Positions 14,047-18,422 of a DNA stretch of 18,422 nucleotides are shown here, piece by piece. The notes under the pieces were generated by a model. That model saw nothing but the letters and a program-made list of their open reading frames with translations. It made no database searches and was not told the DNA's origin. Position 1 is the first letter of the stretch, and the number at the start of each line of letters is the position of its first letter. This stretch comes from Vulcanimicrobiia bacterium (GTDB taxonomy: Bacteria > Vulcanimicrobiota > Vulcanimicrobiia > Vulcanimicrobiales > Vulcanimicrobiaceae): contig JANWKW010000067.1 of NCBI GenBank assembly GCA_025451135.1, forward strand, positions 1 to 18,422, read 5' to 3'. A program made the position numbers and the translations under genes.

Positions 14047-15530
14047 CCCTGTCCGCTCCACGCGTCGGGCACCAGCATCTTGCCGATCTTGTCGAGCCCG
14101 TATTCGCGCCAGCGCCGCTCGACCAGGTCGCGGGTCGGCGCGTCCATCACGATATCCGGCGGCCACTCGCGATCGTAGCCTTCGGCCTTCGTCTTGCGGG
14201 TCGCATCGATGCCCATCTTCATGCCGTAGGCGACCGTGTACGAACCGTGGTCGAGATCGTCGACCGGCCCGGGCATCATCACCACGTCGCGTTCCGGCGC
14301 GAGGTTGTTGAGCACGAACCAGGCGACGGCGCGCGGGTCTTGGACGTCCACGTCGGCGTCGACGATCACGAGTGCGCGGGTGAGCATCATCATGTGGCCC
14401 AGGCCCCACAGCGCGTTCATCACCTTTTTGGCATGACCCGGATACGATTTCTTGATCGAGACGATCGCGAGGTTGTGGAAGCCGCCCTCGACCGGCAGAT
14501 TCATGTCGACGACTTCAGGGAGCACCATCTGCAGCAGCGGCAGGAACAGCCGCTCGGTGGCCTTGCCGATCCAGGCATCTTCCATCGGCGGTTTGCCGAC
14601 CACGGTCGCGGGATAGATCGCGTCCTTGCGATGCGTGATGCAGGTGACGTGGAAGGTCGGATACGCGTCGGCCAGGCTGTAGACGCCGGTGTGATCGCCG
14701 AACGGACCTTCGGTGCGCACGTCCGCGTTGTCGACGTAGCCTTCCAGCACGAACTCGGCATCGGCCGGGACCTTCAGATCGACCGTCTTGCATTGCACGA
14801 GTTTGACCGGCTTGCCGCGGAGCAATCCGGCGAAAGCGTACTCGTCGAGCACGGGCGGAAGCGGCGCGGTGGCGGCATAGGTGATGGCGGGGTCGGCGCC
14901 GATCGCGACCGCGACCGGGATCCGTTCGCCCCACGCTTCGGCGTGCGCGCGGCCGTGCTTGTGGCGCTGCCAATGCATGCCGGTCTCGGCGGCGTTGTAG
15001 ATCTGCATGCGATACATGCCGACGTTGAAGCGGCCGCTCTTGGGATCTTTCGTGACGACCAGCGGCAGGGTGACGAACGGACCGCCGTCGAGCGGCCAGG
15101 TGGTCAGCACGGGGATCTTCGTCAGGTCCGGCTCCGCCATCACGACGTCCTGGCACGAACCCGACTTGACCGTCTGCGGGACGGCGTTGGCGAGCGGCGC
15201 GAACGACTTGAGCGCGCCGAGCTTGTCGAGAAAGCCGCTGCTCTCGGGCGGGCTGATGTCGATCAGATCGCGGAGGCGACCGGCCGCTTCGTCGAGCGTG
15301 GCGGCATCGAGCGCCATCGCCATCCGCTTGTGCGTGCCGAACTGATTGGTGAGCACCGGGAACGCGGAGCCTTTGACGTTGGTGAAGAGCAGGGCCGGGC
15401 CGCCCGCTTTCACGACGCGGTCGGTGATCTCGGAGATCTCGAGGTACGGATCGACGGGAGCGGAGATCACGTGCAGGTCGCCGCTCTTCTTGAGAGCATC
15501 GACGAACGCGCGCAGCGAGTCAAACGGCAT
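14043..15530 (-). CDS. ubiD: UbiD-family prenylated-FMN-dependent decarboxylase (MqnL-like)
   Basis: A 495-aa cytoplasmic enzyme, full length for UbiD/menaquinone decarboxylases. The start MPFDSLRAFVDALKKSGDL is typical. Residues 168-190 (FNVGMYRMQIYN, then GMHWQRHKHG) form the prenyl-FMN/metal site with the conserved Arg174. EGPFGDHTGVYS at 274-285 supplies the catalytic acidic pair Glu274 and Asp279. The family removes CO2 from aromatic or unsaturated acids and needs prenyl-FMN made by a UbiX flavin prenyltransferase, which is not in this window. It is first in a three-gene operon (ubiD, ubiA, binding protein) with overlapping or near-touching ends. That fits decarboxylation of a quinone precursor such as the naphthoate of the futalosine pathway. 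The ATG at 15530 has only a modest GGGG upstream. Confidence 0.92.
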   Translation of the reverse strand: MPFDSLRAFVDALKKSGDLHVISAPVDPYLEISEITDRVVKAGGPALLFTNVKGSAFPVLTNQFGTHKRMAMALDAATLDEAAGRLRDLIDISPPESSGFLDKLGALKSFAPLANAVPQTVKSGSCQDVVMAEPDLTKIPVLTTWPLDGGPFVTLPLVVTKDPKSGRFNVGMYRMQIYNAAETGMHWQRHKHGRAHAEAWGERIPVAVAIGADPAITYAATAPLPPVLDEYAFAGLLRGKPVKLVQCKTVDLKVPADAEFVLEGYVDNADVRTEGPFGDHTGVYSLADAYPTFHVTCITHRKDAIYPATVVGKPPMEDAWIGKATERLFLPLLQMVLPEVVDMNLPVEGGFHNLAIVSIKKSYPGHAKKVMNALWGLGHMMMLTRALVIVDADVDVQDPRAVAWFVLNNLAPERDVVMMPGPVDDLDHGSYTVAYGMKMGIDATRKTKAEGYDREWPPDIVMDAPTRDLVERRWREYGLDKIGKMLVPDAWSGQG

Positions 15531-15560
15531 CGCCCCAAGGATTGGCGGTTCCTCATCTTT

Positions 15561-15623
15561 GTCATCCCGGCACCTCGCTGACGCTCGGCATAAACTCCGC
15601 GCGAAGCGCGAAGTCGAGGGACC
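15561..15623. repeat. Possible dispersed intergenic repeat (REP-like)
   Basis: Between the divergent ubiD-like and isomerase-like genes lies a segment opening GTCATCCCGG and closing GAAGTCGAGGGACC. These ends resemble the short palindromic intergenic repeats (GTCATCC, then GCGAAGTCGA) that I recall from many GC-rich soil bacteria. CCTCG (15573-15577) can pair with CGAGG (15615-15619), and CGCG-AAG-CGCG forms a small inner hairpin. Only one copy is present in this window, so dispersal is inferred. Confidence 0.35.
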
Positions 15624-15651
15624 GTCTAGGGATGTTGCCTAATGGAGTCCC

Positions 15652-15939
15652 ATGCAGTTCATGTCGATCTCCCGGCGGCGGACCGAGGCATTTCCGCCCG
15701 AAGCGTTCGAAGCGTTGCTGGACGCCGAAGGGCTCCGCGTCCGCCAGCTCTATGCCGAAGGCAGCCTGCGCGCGCTCTGGGGTCGGACCGATATCCCGGG
15801 CGCCGTGATGGAGTGGGAAGCGCCCGACCAGGCCGCCGTCCAGGCGGCGCTCGACTCGCTGCCGATCGCGCAACGCGGCATGCTGGAGGTCCAGATCATC
15901 CCGTTGCGGCCGTACCGGGCGTTCTGCCCGCCCGAGTAA
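15652..15939 (+). CDS. Small muconolactone isomerase-like (dimeric alpha/beta barrel) protein
   Basis: A 95-aa protein of the size of muconolactone delta-isomerases (about 95 residues). It starts MQFMSISRRR, has a helix PPEAFEALLDAEGLRVRQLYAEGSLRALWG, a strand PGAVMEWEAPD with helix AAVQAALDSLPIA, and ends EVQIIPLRPYRAF. This strand-helix-strand-strand-helix-strand order, with the SLPIA and final IIPL motifs, fits the ferredoxin-like fold of that family and of YCII-type proteins. True isomerase activity is uncertain, since no aromatic-degradation genes are nearby and many relatives are uncharacterised. GGAG lies 4 nt before the ATG. It stands alone: divergent from ubiD-like and 5 bp from the convergent kinase stop. 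Confidence 0.72.
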   Translation: MQFMSISRRRTEAFPPEAFEALLDAEGLRVRQLYAEGSLRALWGRTDIPGAVMEWEAPDQAAVQAALDSLPIAQRGMLEVQIIPLRPYRAFCPPE

Positions 15940-15948
15940 CGCCGTTAC
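15936..15948. repeat. 13-bp palindrome holding both convergent stop codons
   Basis: GTAACGCCGTTAC is a perfect palindrome around a single central C. It contains the TAA of the isomerase-like gene and, on the other strand, the TAA of the histidine kinase. It is short and has no T-tract, so a terminator role is weak. Confidence 0.4.
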
Positions 15949-16859
15949 GACAGCCGGGGCAGCTTCGCGACGAAGCACGCTCCCGGCGCTCCGGCCACGC
16001 TCTCGAGCTCGAGCCGGCCGTCGTGCGCGCTCGCGATCCAGTGGGCGATCGAGAGCCCCAGGCCGTGGCCGCCCGTATCGCCGCCGGCGAAGCGTTGAAA
16101 GAGCTGCTCGCGCAGGCCCGGAGCGATGCCGTCACCGTCGTCGCGCACGCGTAGGTATGCCGCGCTCGCATCGCCGCCGCACTCCAGCACGATCGTCTTC
16201 TTGGCGTGGCGCAAGGCGTTCTCGAGCAGGTTGCGCGTGAGCTCGCGCAACCTGCGTTCGTCGCCATCGACGATGGCGCCCGACGCGGCCACCCGCAGCT
16301 CGAGATCCGCGGCGCGCGCGCGCGCGTCGAACTCGCGAGCGCAGGTCGTCACGACGTGCGCGAGATCGACCGGTTCGCGCTGCAGGAGGCCGGGCCGCGG
16401 TTCGCGCGCGAGCGTCAGCAGGTCGCCGATCAGGGCGCTTGCGTCCAGGGCGGTCCGGGCGATCGTGTCGAGGTGCGCGCGGGTCTGCGGATCGGCCTCG
16501 ATGCGCGCCGCTTGGGCGACGGTCGCGATGGTCGCGAGCGGCGAGCGCAGCTCGTGGGCGGCGTCGGCGGCGAACTGCTGCTCGCGTTCGCGCGCCTCGA
16601 AGAGCGGCCGCAGCGACGCGCGCGCCAGCACGTAGGCGAGCAGGCCGACCGCGATCAGGACCGGCACGTCGGCCGAGACGATGGTGACGAGCACGTGCTC
16701 CATCGCGCCGTGATAGCCGCTCTGTCCCTCGGGCGTATCGAGCGCGGGCGCGAGCAGACTGCGGTACTGACCGCCGATCAGCCAATAGGCGTAGAACGAG
16801 ATGCCTGCCAGCACCGCCGCGAAGATCGCCACGTAGACGGCCGTCAGGCGCGCGATCAT
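15945..16859 (-). CDS. Two-component sensor histidine kinase
   Basis: A 304-aa inner-membrane kinase. Two transmembrane segments (about 7-28 and 58-79) enclose a short external loop of about 30 residues, so the sensor is minimal. The phosphoacceptor is His102 in FAADAAHELRSPLATI (HisKA). The ATPase domain has NLLENALRH (N box), RDDGDGIAPG (G1) and GHGLGLSIAHW (G2), ending FVAKLPRLS. It would autophosphorylate and pass phosphate to Asp51 of the adjacent regulator. The ATG overlaps the regulator's stop (ATGA), so the two are translationally coupled. The small loop suggests sensing within the membrane or through a partner such as the barrel-like protein upstream; that is inference. Confidence 0.93.
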   Translation of the reverse strand: MIARLTAVYVAIFAAVLAGISFYAYWLIGGQYRSLLAPALDTPEGQSGYHGAMEHVLVTIVSADVPVLIAVGLLAYVLARASLRPLFEAREREQQFAADAAHELRSPLATIATVAQAARIEADPQTRAHLDTIARTALDASALIGDLLTLAREPRPGLLQREPVDLAHVVTTCAREFDARARAADLELRVAASGAIVDGDERRLRELTRNLLENALRHAKKTIVLECGGDASAAYLRVRDDGDGIAPGLREQLFQRFAGGDTGGHGLGLSIAHWIASAHDGRLELESVAGAPGACFVAKLPRLS

Positions 16860-17524
16860 GCGGTCAGTTTGTACCCGACGCCCCAGACCGTCTCGATCAC
16901 GTCGCGCCCGCCGGCGACGCGCAGCTTGCGTCGGAGCTGGCTGACGTAGACGTCGACGATGTTGGACGAACCGTCGAAGTCGTAGTCCCACACGCGCGCC
17001 AGCAGCTGCGAGCGCGAGAACGCGATGTTGGCGTTGCGCGCCAGGAACTCGAGCAGGCGGAATTCGGTCGTGCCGAGATCGAGCGAGAGCCCGTCGTAGC
17101 GCGCTTCGCGCGAGCCGGTGTCTACGGTCAGCTTGCCGGCGGTCGCGACCGACGAGACCGGTTTGTCGCCGCGGCGCAGCAGCGCGTTCACCCGCGCGAT
17201 CAGTTCCTCTTCGACGAACGGCTTGATCAGGTAGTCGTCGGCCCCCGCGTCGAGCCCGCGGACGCGGTCCTCGACGGCATCGCGGGCGGTCAGCATCAGG
17301 ACCGGGGTGTGGATGGCTTCGGCGCGGGCTTCGCGGACGATCTCGAAGCCGGTCTTTCCCGGAAGCACGACGTCGACCACGGCCGCGTCGTAGGTCTCGC
17401 GCATGAGATAGTCGAGGCCGGCCACGCCGTCGGTGGCGACGTCGACCGCGAACTTGCGGGCCTCGAGCATGGCTCGGACGGCGTTCGCGATCGGCAGATT
17501 GTCCTCGATCAGTAGGATCCGCAT
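16856..17524 (-). CDS. OmpR/PhoB-family response regulator
   Basis: A 222-aa DNA-binding regulator. The receiver domain (1-118) has the acidic pair Glu7/Asp8, phosphoacceptor Asp51 in AAVVDVVLPG, Thr79 in LMLTARD and Lys101 in DDYLIKPF. All catalytic positions are intact. The C-terminal winged helix (about 130-222) carries GTTEFRLLEFLARN, RSQLLARVWDYDFDGSSNIV, DVYVSQLRRKL and the wing VIETVWGVGYKL. Phosphorylation by the coupled kinase should promote dimer binding to direct repeats. It follows the barrel-like gene by only 9 nt, so that envelope protein is probably in the same transcript and may be part of the sensed process. Targets are not evident from the window. Confidence 0.95.
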   Translation of the reverse strand: MRILLIEDNLPIANAVRAMLEARKFAVDVATDGVAGLDYLMRETYDAAVVDVVLPGKTGFEIVREARAEAIHTPVLMLTARDAVEDRVRGLDAGADDYLIKPFVEEELIARVNALLRRGDKPVSSVATAGKLTVDTGSREARYDGLSLDLGTTEFRLLEFLARNANIAFSRSQLLARVWDYDFDGSSNIVDVYVSQLRRKLRVAGGRDVIETVWGVGYKLTA

Positions 17525-17533
17525 GGCTATCCG

Positions 17534-18422
17534 CTAGAGATTCGCGGGCCAGGGGAATCCTACTGTCAGAGCGGCGCCGAGTTCGCCTTTTCCGCCGATC
17601 GGCTGGACCTGCTGGATCAGGAGCCGCGCGTGGGGCGTGACGTGGAAGGCGCCGTAATAGACCACATCGCGCGTGAGGAACGGATTCTCGACCGCGTCGT
17701 AGCGGATCCCCAGATAGACGTGCGGGGTCGGATAGAACTTCAGGCGCGCGTATCCGCCGCTGGAGCTTTGGAACGTGCCGAAGCCGTCCACGTCGGCGTC
17801 GCGTCCCCACCACTGTTCGGCTTGGAAGTCGAAGCGCTTGACGCGCGCGTGGCCGAGCAGCCCGAGGCGGTTGTAGCCGTCCTCGAAGGCGGGCCGTCCC
17901 GTCGGCACGATCCGGCGGGTGCCGGCGATGTCCTCGGCGCCGATATCGATGCCGTTGCCGATCGGCGCGTCGGCGAAGAAGCCGATCTCGGGTGCGGCCG
18001 CGCTGCTGATCACGCCGGTCGGGATCGGCTTGCCGCCGTATGCGGCGCCCTTGTATTCGCCCAGCGACGCGGTCAGGTCGAACCGGGTCGCGCCGACCGT
18101 GCGTTCGGCCTGGATGCCCCAGCGCGGCGACGAGAGCGGCAGATCGTTCAAGCCGACGTGCGCGCCGTAATAGCCGTACGGCGCCAGATCGTCCAGACGC
18201 TGGCCGGGCGATTGTGCGAGCGGGAGTTCGAAGAGTCCCGCCCGGTAGAGCGAGCGCGTATGCGCGTTGTAGGTGTCGACGTAGCCGAGGAAGACGCCGC
18301 CCGGCCCGCCGCCCGCACCCAGGCTGTAATGCAGAAACGCGGAGAACGCTCCGACGTCGGCGTTCGCCAACACGATGCCGCCCGGCGAGAAGCGCTGGCT
18401 GCCGGCCACCGGATCGCGTTCG
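17534..18422 (-). CDS. Probable beta-barrel envelope protein, 5' end outside window
   Basis: The frame enters from the right edge and stops at 17534, giving the last 295 residues of a longer protein. The GTG at 18409 is an internal valine, not a convincing start, because the reading frame continues upstream to the edge. The sequence alternates aromatic/Gly and polar residues in short strands separated by loops: AFSAFLHYSLGAG, FLGYVDTYN, YGYYGAHVGL, RFDFQAEQWWGRD, YARLKFYPTPHVYLGIRYD, GELGAALTVGF. That is the look of an outer-membrane beta-barrel. It ends in Leu, not the Phe usual for classical porins. I recognise no family and assign no substrate. It lies 9 nt before the response regulator, suggesting one operon. 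Confidence 0.6.
   Translation of the reverse strand, partial: ERDPVAGSQRFSPGGIVLANADVGAFSAFLHYSLGAGGGPGGVFLGYVDTYNAHTRSLYRAGLFELPLAQSPGQRLDDLAPYGYYGAHVGLNDLPLSSPRWGIQAERTVGATRFDLTASLGEYKGAAYGGKPIPTGVISSAAAPEIGFFADAPIGNGIDIGAEDIAGTRRIVPTGRPAFEDGYNRLGLLGHARVKRFDFQAEQWWGRDADVDGFGTFQSSSGGYARLKFYPTPHVYLGIRYDAVENPFLTRDVVYYGAFHVTPHARLLIQQVQPIGGKGELGAALTVGFPWPANL

Noticed and set aside
16860..17813. Extension of the kinase frame over the response regulator
   Set aside because: The added residues are an Arg-rich shadow of the response regulator; the ATGA overlap gives the real start at 16859.

Overview
The window is a gene-dense, GC-rich stretch of bacterial chromosome. Strong G/C bias at third codon positions produces many long shadow ORFs on the opposite strand. 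It encodes a DUF5916-type outer-membrane barrel, a second barrel-like protein and a CadC-like regulator with a TPR sensor, all of which point to a free-living diderm. It also has two late menaquinone-type genes (UbiA and UbiD families). This mix suits Acidobacteriota or Candidatus Eremiobacterota (WPS-2) type genomes; I lean to the latter, but this is inference. No rRNA, tRNA, CRISPR array, transposase, phage gene or origin was seen, and no gene-free gap exceeds 300 bases.

Layout. 1-1621 (-): a CBM9/DUF5916 surface protein running off the left edge. It is divergent from 1701-3594 (+), a winged-helix/TPR membrane regulator followed by an AhpD-like carboxymuconolactone decarboxylase family protein. 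3598-6224 (-): a PAS-GGDEF signalling protein whose 3' end overlaps the start of an M48-like/RDD membrane protein with a degenerate zinc motif. 6373-9273 (+): a large LuxR-type (LAL/STAND) ATPase regulator and a 34-residue Pro/Gly/acidic peptide, closed by a strong hairpin terminator. 9331-12011 (+): a compact operon with a clear sigma-70-like promoter and a perfect 8-2-8 palindrome at the predicted start site. It reads 38-aa peptide, YtrA-type GntR repressor, ABC ATPase, ABC permease, 53-aa peptide. 12023-15530 (-): UbiD-like decarboxylase, UbiA-like prenyltransferase and a branched-chain-amino-acid-type binding protein, transcribed in that order with overlapping or nearly touching ends. 15652-15939 (+): a small muconolactone-isomerase-like protein. 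15945-18422 (-): a barrel-like protein cut by the right edge, followed by an OmpR-type response regulator and its histidine kinase.

How the genes may work together. The GntR/ABC operon looks self-regulated: the repressor would bind the palindrome over its own promoter and an inducer would relieve it. Two unrecognised tiny proteins bracket the transporter. Together with the 34-aa peptide upstream, these are the parts of the window least explained by known families. UbiD and UbiA fit decarboxylation and prenylation of an aromatic quinone precursor, as in the futalosine menaquinone route (MqnL/MqnP), though the other pathway genes are not in view. The remaining genes are mostly sensing and regulation (c-di-GMP, two-component, CadC-like and LAL) beside envelope proteins.
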